Assembly: GCF_000022085.1 (NCBI RefSeq)
Contig: NC_011894.1
Span: forward strand, 5,044,001-5,108,000
Direction: 5' to 3'
Source of the DNA: Methylobacterium nodulans ORS 2060
GTDB taxonomy: Bacteria; Pseudomonadota; Alphaproteobacteria; Rhizobiales; Beijerinckiaceae
Length of the DNA stretch: 64,000 nucleotides
Shown here in pieces: positions 53,157 through 62,201 of the stretch (position 1 is its first letter; the number at the start of each line of letters is the position of its first letter). Position numbers and translations under genes: made by a program. The notes beneath the pieces are model-generated. The model worked only from the letters and a program-made list of their open reading frames with translations. It was not told where the DNA came from and did no database searches.

Positions 53157-54083
53157 TTAGAGTGCTGCCTCGATATCGGAACACACGAGCGGCACCTTTG
53201 GATCCAGCTGCTCATTGTTCTGCTCGATGGACCGGAGAAACTCTTCGTCGTACATGTTCACGTAGTTGGACTTCCCGACTAGGGCGTCCGACATCACCGG
53301 ATTTGCCATCAGGTCCACTACCGTGCGCGGCTCCATCCGCAGAATCCCATTCTGAAGAACGGCTTTGTATTCATCATCGAGATTGGAGTTTGTGATCACG
53401 ACGAACGACGATGGTTCGCGTGCGTGCCCAAACTCTTCCGGGCGCATGAACTCGACTTTTTTGTCAGTCACGCGACGGAGACGTTTGCGAGCGTTCTTCG
53501 GATCCCGCGTCACCATTGTCGTGGAACGGAAAAGCTCTCCCACACCACTCTTGATCAGGTCGACACACAGGTCACTTGCCCCGGTCAGGTAAAGGTGGTC
53601 GAGAGGCTCGCCATTCTGATATTGATCAGCCATGATGTCTCGGACGAACTGATCGTAGGTGAACGATGCGTTGAACAGATGTCTCTCGCGTACGGTCAGA
53701 CCAATATCAATCCCCAGTCGTGCGATCCGGGCGATCGGAAGGTTTGGGTCAAGACGTTTGTAAGCGCCCTCGAGCTGCTGGATGATGTTCCTCTCGCCGA
53801 GGATCGGGGAACGAACGCCGGATGCAATCTCGGCGACACGTTGCGCAATCTCGTGCTCACCTTCAATGCGTCTGAAGTCAAAGTCAGCAAATACCTCGCT
53901 CGGGATGTTTCTGAGTGCGGGCGCCTCACCATAGAACTCAACACGCGAGCATGTCGGGACCAGGAGAACTCCGCTTGCTGCAAGGTCGTCTGCCATTGAC
54001 TTGATCTTCTCAGAATACTGCGCGATTGCTGAAGGCCCCGACGTCCGGTGATCGACGTAAAGGCCGAGAAACATCAGGGGCAT
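53157..54083 (-). CDS. Short, divergent glutamyl-tRNA reductase-like protein
   Basis: This is a homologue of GlutR (HemA of the C5 pathway), which makes glutamate-1-semialdehyde from Glu-tRNA. Recognisable features in order are FLGLYVDHRTSGPSAI (usual GLNHKTAPVEIRE), PTCSRVEFYGE with the catalytic Cys, ASGVRSPILGERNIIQQLEG (usual GLDSMVLGEPQILGQVK), a nucleotide-binding YLTGASDLCVDLI, VVDLMANP and YVNMYDEEFLRSIEQNNEQ. At 308 residues it lacks the C-terminal dimerisation domain. Most alphaproteobacteria use the C4 route, so this is probably a specialised enzyme. The start MPLMFLGLYV follows a GGAG-containing leader shared with a redoxin gene. Confidence 0.75.
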   Translation of the reverse strand: MPLMFLGLYVDHRTSGPSAIAQYSEKIKSMADDLAASGVLLVPTCSRVEFYGEAPALRNIPSEVFADFDFRRIEGEHEIAQRVAEIASGVRSPILGERNIIQQLEGAYKRLDPNLPIARIARLGIDIGLTVRERHLFNASFTYDQFVRDIMADQYQNGEPLDHLYLTGASDLCVDLIKSGVGELFRSTTMVTRDPKNARKRLRRVTDKKVEFMRPEEFGHAREPSSFVVITNSNLDDEYKAVLQNGILRMEPRTVVDLMANPVMSDALVGKSNYVNMYDEEFLRSIEQNNEQLDPKVPLVCSDIEAAL

Positions 54084-54350
54084 GGAGGGGACTCCAGGTG
54101 AAGAGTTCACGGTGCTCGTCGCTTGTCCACTTTTTCGTGAAGCATGCAAAGGGGGTCAGAAAAAATATGACCCTCTATATTGCTGATGAAATCCTATATT
54201 ATAGAATATTCCGCTACCACGCAGATGGATATATAATATACTAGAGAATATAGGAGTTCCTATATCCTAAAATATATTCTCTGCACGACTTAGAAATTGG
54301 TATTGCCTACGCCCCTTGCGCGGCATGGATTTCGCTGATCCCCTTGAGGG
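54084..54350 (-). promoter_or_regulatory. Repeated AT-rich leader A, copy c (inverted)
   Basis: It carries the perfect dyad ATATAGGAGTTCCTATAT (54248-54265) and a second near-palindrome ATATTATAGAATATT (about 54,196). The final bases before the GlutR-like start (CCGTGAACTCTTCACCTGGA, then GTCCCCTCC) match the leaders of both redoxin genes. Confidence 0.75.
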
Positions 54351-54702
54351 ATGGGCCGCAGCGAACTTGAGCGCCTGAGCAAACAGGAGCTGATCGAGCT
54401 GGTGCTGCGGTTGCAGCGCCCGGACAAGACCTCGCGCACCTCCTCCAAGCCGCCCTCGAGCGATCGCAAGCAGCGCCGCGCGCAGGCCAAACCTGGCGGC
54501 GCCAAGCCGGGTCACGAGAGGCATAGCCGGACGCTCACCCCGATCCCGACGAGGTCGTCGCCCACCGCCCGGGTCAGTGCCCTGCTGTGGCGGCGCCCTG
54601 GCTCCGGACCTGCCGGCCGAGCTCGTCAGCTCGTCCGAGCGGATTGGGCTGCCCGAGGTCGCGCCAGTCGTCACCCGACACCAGCGACTGGCCGTGCGCT
54701 GT
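54351..54702 (+). pseudogene. IS66-family transposase fragment, copy c, 5' part
   Basis: The frame starts MGRSELERLSKQELIELVLR and includes TSSKPPSSDR and AKPGGAKPGHERHSR. A frameshift follows in the zinc-finger region. The gene continues at 58105 after a 3.4-kb insertion. Confidence 0.85.
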
Positions 54703-54706
54703 CTAA

Positions 54707-54806
54707 GAGCCCGTTTGAGAATGTAGCTTGAGCACAATACCTCGCAGCTCGCAGAGGAGGCGAGCTACGACCCCTTGTGAGTCACATGCATTATCAAACA
54801 GCACTA
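54707..54806 (+). mobile_element. IS5-derived 100-bp remnant
   Basis: It begins GAGCCCGTTTGAGAATG and ends CATTATCAAACAGCAC, so both ends of an IS5 element are kept but the centre is missing. It is a MITE-like deletion derivative. Confidence 0.6.
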
Positions 54807-54861
54807 ACTCAGACCACTAGAGACACTCGGCGTTTCTCCCCAAACTCTACCCTATTCAGGC

Positions 54862-55566
54862 TCAGCTCCGGACCGCGCCGAGGGCGCGGTTGTTTCCTTC
54901 TTTGACCGACTCGGCCAGGAGAGCGATCTTTTGATCGAACAGCACGGTCAGAATCTCGATCGCCGCAGTGCGATCGCCAGCGGCAAGCAGTTTGACCAAG
55001 CAGATCATGCCCTCGACGATTGTCCCTCGGCCTTCGGTTTGTTCGAGACCAAGCTCGCGAATGTATCTCGTATGGTCAATAAAGCGTCCGATTAGCGACA
55101 TGACCTCGGAATTTTCGGACATGGCCGCAATCCTCCCATAGAGGCTCTCAATGTCCCGGGCATGGGAGGGTGTTGTTTCGGCTTCTCCGGTCGGTGCGGG
55201 TTCGCCGAACAAATAAGACGGGCAGGGCTCTTCGGTCGTAAAGGACGAAGGACCCGACTGGATTGCGTACTTCAGGAGAACTAATGCCGCATCATAGTGT
55301 TGAGTGAACCTGAGGACCGTCATGGGCTTGGTGAAATAGCCCTTATAAGGAATATATTCGATCAACCCTTCGGTCGCCAGTTTGATCAACGCGTCGCGGA
55401 CGGGTGTATCACCGAAGCCGTACTTGTCAGAAAGCTCTTTAAGTTTGAGCTGACTGCGTGGGGCGAACTGATTGTAGACGACATCCTTCTTTATCTTTAG
55501 ATAAACCCCTGTTTCCTCGTCTCGATCGTTATGCTTGTGTCCGGCCATATCGTTTCGTGCGCTCAT
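54862..55566 (-). CDS. GntR-family transcriptional regulator
   Basis: This is a 234-residue regulator with an N-terminal winged helix (RSQLKLKELSDKYGFGDTPV, then RDALIKLATEGLIEYIPYKG) and a C-terminal helical ligand domain of the FCD/related type. GC content is lower than the chromosomal flanks, which fits arrival with the IS5 composite element. The target is unknown. The ATG giving MSARNDMAGH was used, though the ATG of MAGHKH six codons later is possible. It is divergent from the LacI gene across 377 bp. Confidence 0.82.
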   Translation of the reverse strand: MSARNDMAGHKHNDRDEETGVYLKIKKDVVYNQFAPRSQLKLKELSDKYGFGDTPVRDALIKLATEGLIEYIPYKGYFTKPMTVLRFTQHYDAALVLLKYAIQSGPSSFTTEEPCPSYLFGEPAPTGEAETTPSHARDIESLYGRIAAMSENSEVMSLIGRFIDHTRYIRELGLEQTEGRGTIVEGMICLVKLLAAGDRTAAIEILTVLFDQKIALLAESVKEGNNRALGAVRS

Positions 55567-55943
55567 TTGGTTATTCCCGCTTTTCGTGCGTTTGACCCAC
55601 CGGTCGAGGAAACCCGCTCGCGGGGACAGTTCGATGGATTCGTAGCCCAGTCCCGCCCGTCATCAGTCGATGGCGCACCCGTCTCGGCGCGGTCCATCTT
55701 TTCGCGATCTGCGCAGGTCCTAGACACCGGCACCTCGTGAGCCGAGGCAGGACCGCACGACAAGCGGATGGCATTTCCGGCGGGCTTCATGCCGATCTGT
55801 GGTCATGGGAGGAGGCCCTCATTGACGACGGTTGGAAGTGCCACCCCTATGAAAATTCTGCAAGGAGGATTGACATTTTCTTTCAAAAACTATCATACTG
55901 CGACTGCGAGAGAATGAAATAAACTGCCAAACAGGAGAGTTAG
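55567..55943. promoter_or_regulatory. Intergenic region between divergent regulators
   Basis: It holds both promoters and contains no gene. The last ~90 bp are AT-rich, with GGAGAG 14 bases before the LacI GTG. No operator dyad was pinned down. Confidence 0.4.
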
Positions 55944-56990
55944 GTGCCCCGCCCTACCATCGCCGATGTGGCCAAGGCCGCCGATGTCAGCGTGTCAACG
56001 GTCGATCGTGTCCTGAGCGGCCGCCATCCCGTGCGGCAGGCAACCGCCGAACGGGTGCAACGTGCCGCGGAGGCCGTCGGCTATCATCTCGCTGGGACGA
56101 TCCGTCACCGCCTCGGACAGGATCGGCCTGCCCGCACCCTCGGCTTCCTCCTCCAGCAGCGGCAACAATCGCTTTACGAGATGCTCGGGGCGGACCTGCA
56201 AGAGGCAACGGCTGCCTCGAAGACCATCAGGGGCCAGGCGGTGGTGAGGTTCCGGGACTACCAGGAGGAGGAGGTCGCCGCGGAACGCCTCCTCCAGCTT
56301 GGGCGGGAATGCAATGCCGTGGCGGTCGTCGCTGCAGATCACCCCAAGGTGACGCAGGCGATCGACATTCTGCACGAGGAAGGCGTGCCTGTATTCGCGC
56401 TCATTTCCGATCTCACGGCGGTGAACCGTGCCGGCTACGTAGGGCTGGACAACTGGACGGTCGGCGGCACCGCGGCCTGGTTCATCTCCAACATGTGCAG
56501 GAAGTCGGGACAGATCGGCGTCTATGTGGGGAGCCACCGCTTCCAGTCCCAAGATGCCAGCGAAATGCGCTTCCGTTCGTACTTCCGCGAACGTGCACCA
56601 GAGTTTCAGTTGCTCGATTCCGTGTCAACTTTCGAGGACGCGCACAACGCCTATGAAATCACCCTGGACTTGTTGCGGCGGGCACGTGATCTGGTTGGCA
56701 TTTACGTCGCCGGTGGCGGCATCACCGGCGTCATCCGAGCCTTGCGTGAGGACCCGAGCGCCTTATCCCGAAACCTCGTGGTTATCGGACGGGAAGTGAC
56801 ACCTGATACCCAGAAAGCGCTCTTCGACGGTGTGATCAAGGTTGTCCTGACGCATCCGAGGAGATTGTTGGCCGACACGCTGGTCGAGGTGATGGCGCAA
56901 TCAACGATCAGCAACCAAGGCAGCAGAATCGTGCACCCTGCCATTCCCCTCGTTATCTGCACGCCTGAAGATGTTCATCTGTACACCTGA
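55944..56990 (+). CDS. LacI-family transcriptional regulator
   Basis: This is a 348-residue regulator with the LacI helix-turn-helix and hinge (TIADVAKAADVSVSTVDRVL, then SGRHPVRQATAERV) and a periplasmic-binding-protein-like sugar sensor domain (AVAVVAADHPKVTQAIDILH; GQIGVYVGSHRFQSQDAS). The start is GTG, preceded by AGGAGAG. The likely ligand is a sugar or polyol. No sugar transporter is adjacent: IS5 cuts the DNA 225 bp downstream, so a transport operon may have been lost. Confidence 0.88.
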   Translation: MPRPTIADVAKAADVSVSTVDRVLSGRHPVRQATAERVQRAAEAVGYHLAGTIRHRLGQDRPARTLGFLLQQRQQSLYEMLGADLQEATAASKTIRGQAVVRFRDYQEEEVAAERLLQLGRECNAVAVVAADHPKVTQAIDILHEEGVPVFALISDLTAVNRAGYVGLDNWTVGGTAAWFISNMCRKSGQIGVYVGSHRFQSQDASEMRFRSYFRERAPEFQLLDSVSTFEDAHNAYEITLDLLRRARDLVGIYVAGGGITGVIRALREDPSALSRNLVVIGREVTPDTQKALFDGVIKVVLTHPRRLLADTLVEVMAQSTISNQGSRIVHPAIPLVICTPEDVHLYT

Positions 56991-57215
56991 AAAGTGTTCG
57001 GTCATTCCCTTTGAAATCTACACGGCCGAAAATGTTTGAGCCGGGGCAGCCATGGCGGCCGAACATAGCACGGAGCCGGACATTGAGTGGCGTGCGGAGG
57101 GCGCATAAATGAGCGAACCCTCATGATCTTTACGCAAGCAGTGTAACATAGGGCTGTGTCGGTCATTGTGAGGAGGTGCGCCATGGAGGACAACGTCTGG
57201 CGTCCGGCGCATCTG

Positions 57216-58100
57216 AGTGCCCGTTTGAGAATGGGCATGGCGGTTTGAACGCGACGAATTCAGTAGCCATCTCAAGGGGTGTGGACAGCCGAACACCGTG
57301 CGCGCCAAGCCGCTTTCGAGACGCGGCGGCGTTACCCGAGCGACTTGACCGATGCGGAATGGCAGCAGATCGCACCCCTTCTGCCCAAGCCCGCCGCACG
57401 CGGACGCAAACCCAAGGTGGATCTGCGCGAGATCCTCTAGGCCCTGCGCTACCTCGCCCGCGCCGGCTGCTCGTGGCGCATGCTGCCGACCCACGTCGCT
57501 CTCTGGCAGACCGTGTCCTGGTGGGTCCGCCGCTTCGTCCGCCGCCTGCTGGTCCGCACCCTGCACGATGGCGCCCTGCTGCTCGATCGTGACCGCGCCG
57601 GACGCGAGGCGAGCCCGTCGGCCGGCGTGCTCGACAGCCAGAGCGTGAAGGCGCCCGGCGCTCCCCACGGGGGCGGCTACGATGCCGGCAAGCGCATCAA
57701 AGGGCCGCAAGCGCCACGTGGCGGTGGAGACGGACGGGCGCCTGCTGATGGTGCACCTCACGCCGGCCGACGGGCAGGATGCGGCCGGCGCCGAGGCGAT
57801 CATCGCGGCCCTCCGTCGCCGCCCCTGGCTCAAGCACCTGTTTGCTGACGGGGCTTACGACCGCGGTCAGGTGATGAGCGCGGCGGCCTACCGCGACTTC
57901 GTGATCGAGATCGTGCGCAAGCGTGAGGGCCAGCAAGGGTTTCAGGTTCTGCCGCGGCGTTGGGTGGTCGAACGGTCCCGAGGCTGGCTGGTGCGCGACC
58001 ATGAGGAGCGCTGTGACGGGTCCGAGGCCATGATCTATCTCGCCATGGGAAGCCTGCTCAGCCGCCGCATCTCCCACCCATAGCCATTCTCAAACAGGCA
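57216..58100 (+). mobile_element. IS5-family element with a broken transposase
   Basis: The terminal repeats AGTGCCCGTTTGAGAATGG and the complementary CCATTCTCAAACAGGCA at 58084-58100 bound ~885 bp. The transposase frame (GTG 57279 to TAG 58083) has an internal TAG at 57438 and a frameshift near 57,690. Recognisable parts are YPSDLTDAEWQQIAPLLPKP, GVLDSQSVKAPGAP and KGRKRHVAVETDGRLLMVHL. Confidence 0.85.
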
Positions 58101-58104
58101 CTAA

Positions 58105-58250
58105 CCTGTGGTGCACGGGTTGTCGCTCCGGTGCCGCAGGCGGCGCCCGGCACGCCGTTCGGTCCGCGCCTGCACGCGGTGGCGACCGACCTCAAGACCT
58201 TGCAGGCGCTCTCCTCCGAGCGGCTGCAGGCCGCATTGATGCTCCTCTAA
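58105..58250 (+). pseudogene. IS66-family transposase fragment, continuation of copy c
   Basis: The frame reads CGARVVAPVPQAAPGTPFGP followed by RLHAVATDLKTLQALSSERL and then stops. It is the direct continuation of the IS66 gene interrupted at 54702. Confidence 0.75.
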
Positions 58251-58253
58251 TCG

Positions 58254-58385
58254 TCAAGTGGGATTTGTAACGGCTGCGGCAGGCCGGAGATGGCCACAGA
58301 GGTGGGTGTAGACCTCGCGCGCGACGAACCGCTTCAGACCGCGGATGATCTCCCGCTTCGTCAGGCCCTCGGTCAAGCGCCTCTG
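58254..58385 (-). pseudogene. IS110-like transposase C-terminal fragment
   Basis: The minus strand reads RRLTEGLTKREIIRGLKRFV followed by AREVYTHL, a typical end of IS110-type transposases. Only about 40 codons remain. Confidence 0.55.
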
Positions 58386-58389
58386 CATG

Positions 58390-58704
58390 GAGGCCAGCGT
58401 CGGCGAGTGGCTGCGCAGGCGGAGGATCACGACCGACCTCGTGCGGCTGGCCGAGAGCCCGCGGGCGCTATTTGGCTCACTGGACCGGGAGCGCGGCGGC
58501 GCGTTGATGGCGGCGATGGATGCCTGCAACCGGCGTTTCGGGCGCGGCACCGTGGTGCCGGCGCGGGCGGGCCTGGAGGCGAAGCGGAGGTGGGCGACCA
58601 AGTTCGAGCTGCGCACGCCGCGCTATACGACGCGGCTCGCCGAGGTGCCGGTCGTGACAGCGATGGCGGCTCCCAGACCCGAGATCCGCCCCTCCTCGTC
58701 GTAG
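58390..58704 (+). pseudogene. UmuC C-terminal fragment, second copy
   Basis: The frame encodes RITTDLVRLAESPRALFGSL, MDACNRRFGRGTVVPARAGL and TPRYTTRLAEVPVVTAM. It is a close homologue of the fragment at 29,5xx-30,0xx and ends near the same small gene. Confidence 0.75.
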
Positions 58705-58729
58705 GTGCGGCGCGGGCTGCGGCGGCCCA

Positions 58730-58987
58730 TCAATGAGCGACGCCGTAGAAGATGATGCGTTGGAGAGCCTCCTCGAAGTCGGGGTGCGTTCCCTCAATGG
58801 GCACGTAGAGGCCCTTCGCCCAGCGCTCGGCGGTGAACCACTCCCGCATCGGTTCGCCCAGCTCGGCCGCTTGCCAGCGCCGCACGCGGCCGATCACGTC
58901 CTCTCGGCCGCGGTAGACCTGCTTCACGCGGGTGTGGCCATCGACGGCGGGGAGCCACACGTCGTCGAAATAGATCGGCATCGGCAA
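58730..58987 (-). CDS. Small hypothetical protein linked to umuC
   Basis: The 85-residue product starts MPMPIYFDDVWLPAVDGHTR and ends EEALQRIIFYGVAH. The same C-terminal peptide is found at 29,442-29,475 next to the other UmuC fragment, so this gene normally lies converging on umuC. No family is recognised. It appears complete here. Confidence 0.55.
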   Translation of the reverse strand: MPMPIYFDDVWLPAVDGHTRVKQVYRGREDVIGRVRRWQAAELGEPMREWFTAERWAKGLYVPIEGTHPDFEEALQRIIFYGVAH

Positions 58988-59079
58988 GCCTCACGGTCGC
59001 ATCGACCCAGCATACCTCATGCCGGCCGCGCCGGTAGGCTCGCACTGCGGAGAAACTTCTCCCGCACGGTGGCTTCGTA

Positions 59080-59215
59080 AGGGCTATGGGTTCGCCGGCC
59101 CACGGACCGTGCGCGAGCAGAACTGCTCCTCGCCTCCTGCTTCGGGGCCCCCCGTCGCGAACAAAGCGTGAAAGCGGGGACGGGTAGCCCCTTCTGCGAC
59201 CCGGTCTCGAGTTTG
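59080..59215 (+). mobile_element. IS6-family right-end fragment
   Basis: It carries the transposase tail (TVREQNCSS, then a shifted SRTKRES-like end) and an end sequence GTTTGCTACA, one base different from GTTTGCGACA. About 135 bp remain. Confidence 0.65.
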
Positions 59216-59260
59216 CTACAAGCCCTGATCCGCTACCTCGCCAGCCTGGAGCGGTGAGGC

Positions 59261-59977
59261 TCATGCCGCCGCGAGATCCTCCAAGCGCCTCGGGTTCAGC
59301 ACCTGGATGCCATTCCGCACAACGAGAATCACCTTGTCGCCGGCGAGCTTTGAGAAGGTGCGGCTCACCGTCTCCAGCGTGAGGCCGAGATAGTCGGCGA
59401 TGTCCTGGCGCGTCATCGGCAGGTGCAGCATCACGGTGCTGCGTCCGAGGTGTCCGAGGCGCTTGCGCAGGCCGAGCAGGAAGGCCGCGACCTTTTCCTC
59501 GGCGGTGCGGCGACCGAGGAGCACCATGTGATCCTGCGCTAGGGTGAGTTCGTGCGTCGCGGCCTCGTGCAGGCGCCGCAGCAGGTGAGGCATCCGGTCA
59601 ACGAGCCCCGAGAAGGCGGAGCGCCCGAAGCGGCAGGCCGCCACCGGCTCGACCGCGTCCGCCGAGAAGGCGTAGTGCTCCGAGAGCGACAGTCCGATAA
59701 AGTCACCGGGCAGCAGGAAGCGGACGATCTGGCACCGCCCGTCTGGCAGCAGCCGGTAGAGCCGGGCCGTGCCCTCGGTGATGGTGTAGACGGCGTCCGC
59801 TGGATCGCCCTGCATCAGCATCGTCGTCTTGCCGGCGAAAACCGCGTTCTCGGCGAGGGCTTCGAGGCGGTCGAGTTCGGAGCGGTCGAGGGCGGCGCAG
59901 ACGCTGACGCTGCGCACGCGGCAGACTGAGCAGCGCCCTTGTGGGCAGTGGGTCGGATCCCGGCTTTCCGGTAGCAT
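59261..59977 (-). CDS. Fnr/FixK-type Crp-family regulator with a cysteine cluster
   Basis: This 238-residue transcription factor has an N-terminal cysteine-rich stretch (CPQGRCSVCRVRSVSVC), a cyclic-nucleotide-binding-like fold, a central Cys (PVAACRFGRSAF) and a C-terminal helix-turn-helix (MTRQDIADYLGLTLETVSRT). The cysteine pattern suggests an oxygen-sensitive iron-sulfur cluster, as in FnrN. It would switch genes between oxic and microoxic growth. The start is the ATG giving MLPESRDPTH. No target operon is in view. The gene seems intact although it lies among transposon debris. Confidence 0.88.
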   Translation of the reverse strand: MLPESRDPTHCPQGRCSVCRVRSVSVCAALDRSELDRLEALAENAVFAGKTTMLMQGDPADAVYTITEGTARLYRLLPDGRCQIVRFLLPGDFIGLSLSEHYAFSADAVEPVAACRFGRSAFSGLVDRMPHLLRRLHEAATHELTLAQDHMVLLGRRTAEEKVAAFLLGLRKRLGHLGRSTVMLHLPMTRQDIADYLGLTLETVSRTFSKLAGDKVILVVRNGIQVLNPRRLEDLAAA

Positions 59978-60279
59978 GGGTCGCTCCCGCTATTCGCATT
60001 ATCACCCAGCAGCTGCTTGTCGTAGAGCGGCTGCGCGCAGGTGGTCACGAGACGCAGGAAGCCGAACGTCTCTCACCATGATGAAGGGGACGCTCGCCAC
60101 CTTCCGCGAGCACCACCGGCAGGCCATGGAGATGATCGAGCAGATCGACGCCGGTCTCGCTTAGGGCGCATCGCCTAGCCCGCTGTCATGTCCTTTGTCA
60201 AAGGATATGCCCATGCGGATGTCCCGTGGAGCCCGACCGGCATCATCCGCAAGGGTTGTCTTTGGTCGCCAGCCGGCCA
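59978..60279. other. Intergenic, possible remnants
   Basis: It contains a 28-codon frame (MMKGTLATFREHHRQAMEMI) at 60,078-60,164 without a convincing family. Otherwise nothing was seen. Confidence 0.3.
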
Positions 60280-60800
60280 TCAACCTGCCAAGCGTCGCCG
60301 CCAGGGGCGATGCGGAGGCGGCTCGGGCGGGCGTGTCGCGGCTGCATGCCAGCGGTCGCGGTCTCTCTTGGCCATGTCGAGGGCTGCCTGGAGGGCATCG
60401 AGCTGGACCTTGAACACGTCCCCTTCGACGGCAACGGTGTCGCGATCGGCAGCTCGGTTCAGCGCGGCCTCAAGCTGTCCTTCCAGGCGCTCGATGTGCC
60501 GCGTGAGCACCCCGACAACGGGGAGGACGTCGGGGGTGTCGTCGGGCTGGACGTCCTGATGGACGACGGCGGCCTTGTCGGGTGTCAGCCGCTCGACGGG
60601 GACGGCGATGAGGGTGCGGCCGTCGTTCCCCGGCTTCCTGGGCCACCGTCGGCGAGCCACGAGGGGCGGGCGCTGTCCGGCGCGATCCCGAGTGCCGCGG
60701 CCAACTCGTCGTAGGTCACCCAGCGGGTTTCATCGCCTATGACGTCATGCCCGACGCCCATCCAGATGGCCGCCCGGACGTCAGCGGTGACGTCGAGCAT
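60280..60800 (-). pseudogene. Accessory protein with HTH-like start and coiled coil, frameshifted
   Basis: The N-terminal part (DETRWVTYDELAAALGIAPD) and the C-terminal part (RRRWPRKPGNDGRTLIAVPV, then a helical RHIERLEGQLEAALNRAADR with DRDRWHA) are in different frames, joined near 60,670. The layout of a small DNA-binding-like start followed by a coiled coil is common in Methylobacterium mobile regions. Its function is unknown. Confidence 0.6.
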
Positions 60801-61184
60801 GACCGTGAGCGGGTGATGGTTAAGGCTTTGCTAACGGATCGAGCACCAGCGTGGGCTGGGCCGTGTTGCCAGACTCGCTACGGCGGTCCGCCATGGCCAG
60901 CGGAGCCGCATCTCCGGCGCCCAGGAGATCGGAGGACGAGTAGAGCCTGAAACGCAAGAACCCGCCGGTGAGGGCGGGTCCAAGGTCCCGATGCAAGGCA
61001 CCGGAAGATCGATGTAGCGATCTGATCCTCCTTCAGCCCGCCCCCCTGTCAACATGCGATTTGCGCGAATGCAAACGCATGCGCGAACGCCGGCTTGGGC
61101 GGGGCTTGATGGGGTGGACGGCCCCTGCTCACGGCATCGCTGTGCCAGGATGAGGCCGCTGGTTCTCATCATCAGGAGCCGTCC
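60801..61184. other. IS110 left flank, non-coding
   Basis: It holds a 7-bp hairpin (ACCCGCC/GGCGGGT, 60960-60979) and a second imperfect hairpin TGCGATTTGC/GCAAACGCA near 61,053-61,078. The rest is the IS110 leader. GGAG lies just upstream of the transposase ATG. Confidence 0.45.
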
Positions 61185-62201
61185 ATGGCACAGGTCAGCA
61201 CCATCGGCCTCGATCTGGCGAAGACCGTCTTCCAGGTCCACGGCATCGACGCTCAAGGCGAGGTCATCGTGCGCCGACCTTTGCGTCGAGCCGAGGTCCT
61301 GCCTTTCTTTGCCAAGCTTTCACCTGGCCTGGTCGGCATGGAGGCTTGTGGACCGGCACACGACTGGGCTCGCCAACTGATTAAGCTCGGGCATATCGTG
61401 AGGCTCATGCCGCCAGCCTCCGTAAAGCCGTACGTCAAGCGTGGCAAATCCGATGCGGCCGATGCCGAGGCCATTGCAGAAGCCGTGCGCCGCCCGACCA
61501 TGCGCTGTGTCGCCGTCAAGACCGTCGATCAGCAGGCCGTGCTCATGCTGCACAAGGGGCGCGATCTGCTCGTCCGGCAGCGCACCCTGCTGATCAACGC
61601 CTTGCGGGGGCATCTGGCCGAGTTCGGGATCGTGGCGGCGCAGGGGCCCGCCGGCGTGAAGAGCGCCATCGCGCAGTTCAGGACCGATCAGGCCAGCCTG
61701 CCGGAGTTGGCCCGATCGGCGATCCGCCGCCTCATCGGCCAGAGCGAGGAGGTCGCCGAGCAGCTGAGAAGCGCCGAGACCGAGATCGTCGCCTGGTGCC
61801 GCAGCGACGCTGCGAGCCGCCGTCTGCTGACCATCCCCGGCATCGGCCCGATCACCGCCAGCGCGATCGCGGCGGCCGTGCCCGACCCCACCCTCTTCCG
61901 GTCCGGCCGGCAGTTCGCAGCCTGGCTCGGCCTCACGCCTCGACCGCAGAGCAGCGGTGGCAAGGATCGGCTCGGGGGCATCAGCAAGCAGGGCGACGGA
62001 ACGATCCGCCGGCTGCTCGTCGGGGGGGCCACGGCGGTGATCCGAGTGGCGCGCCAAGACAACCCCGGTCGAGCCTGGGCCAAGCGGCTCTTGGAGCGCA
62101 AGCCCGCGCGGGTCGTGTCCGTCGCCTTGGCCAACAAGACCGCCCGGATTGCCTGGGCGGTGATGACGCGCGGCGACGTCTACAGAGCGCCCGCCGTCTG
62201 A
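61185..62201 (+). CDS. IS110-family transposase (IS1111-like)
   Basis: This is a 338-residue DEDD-type recombinase. The N-terminal RuvC-like domain (STIGLDLAKTVFQVHGIDAQ) carries the first Asp. VGMEACGPAHDWARQL contains the Glu, and VKRGKSDAADAEAIAEAV the later Asp residues. The C-terminal domain has LTIPGIGPITASAIAAAV, with GRQFAAWLGLTPRPQSSGGK and the catalytic-Ser region. It is intact and probably functional. Members of this family work with a structured non-coding RNA made from the element's own flank. A strong hairpin starts six bases after the stop. Confidence 0.92.
   Translation: MAQVSTIGLDLAKTVFQVHGIDAQGEVIVRRPLRRAEVLPFFAKLSPGLVGMEACGPAHDWARQLIKLGHIVRLMPPASVKPYVKRGKSDAADAEAIAEAVRRPTMRCVAVKTVDQQAVLMLHKGRDLLVRQRTLLINALRGHLAEFGIVAAQGPAGVKSAIAQFRTDQASLPELARSAIRRLIGQSEEVAEQLRSAETEIVAWCRSDAASRRLLTIPGIGPITASAIAAAVPDPTLFRSGRQFAAWLGLTPRPQSSGGKDRLGGISKQGDGTIRRLLVGGATAVIRVARQDNPGRAWAKRLLERKPARVVSVALANKTARIAWAVMTRGDVYRAPAV

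Larger units (their letters stand above)
54703..58104 (+). mobile_element. IS5-bounded composite insertion carrying two regulators
   Basis: The segment 54707-58100 is flanked by CTAA at 54703-54706 and 58101-58104. It starts with an IS5 end (GAGCCCGTTTGAGAATG) and stops with the complementary end of a full-length IS5. Joining the flanks restores the IS66 reading frame (CGCTGTCTAACCTGTGGT, R-C-L-T-C-G). Between the IS5 ends are GntR and LacI genes. Confidence 0.8.
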
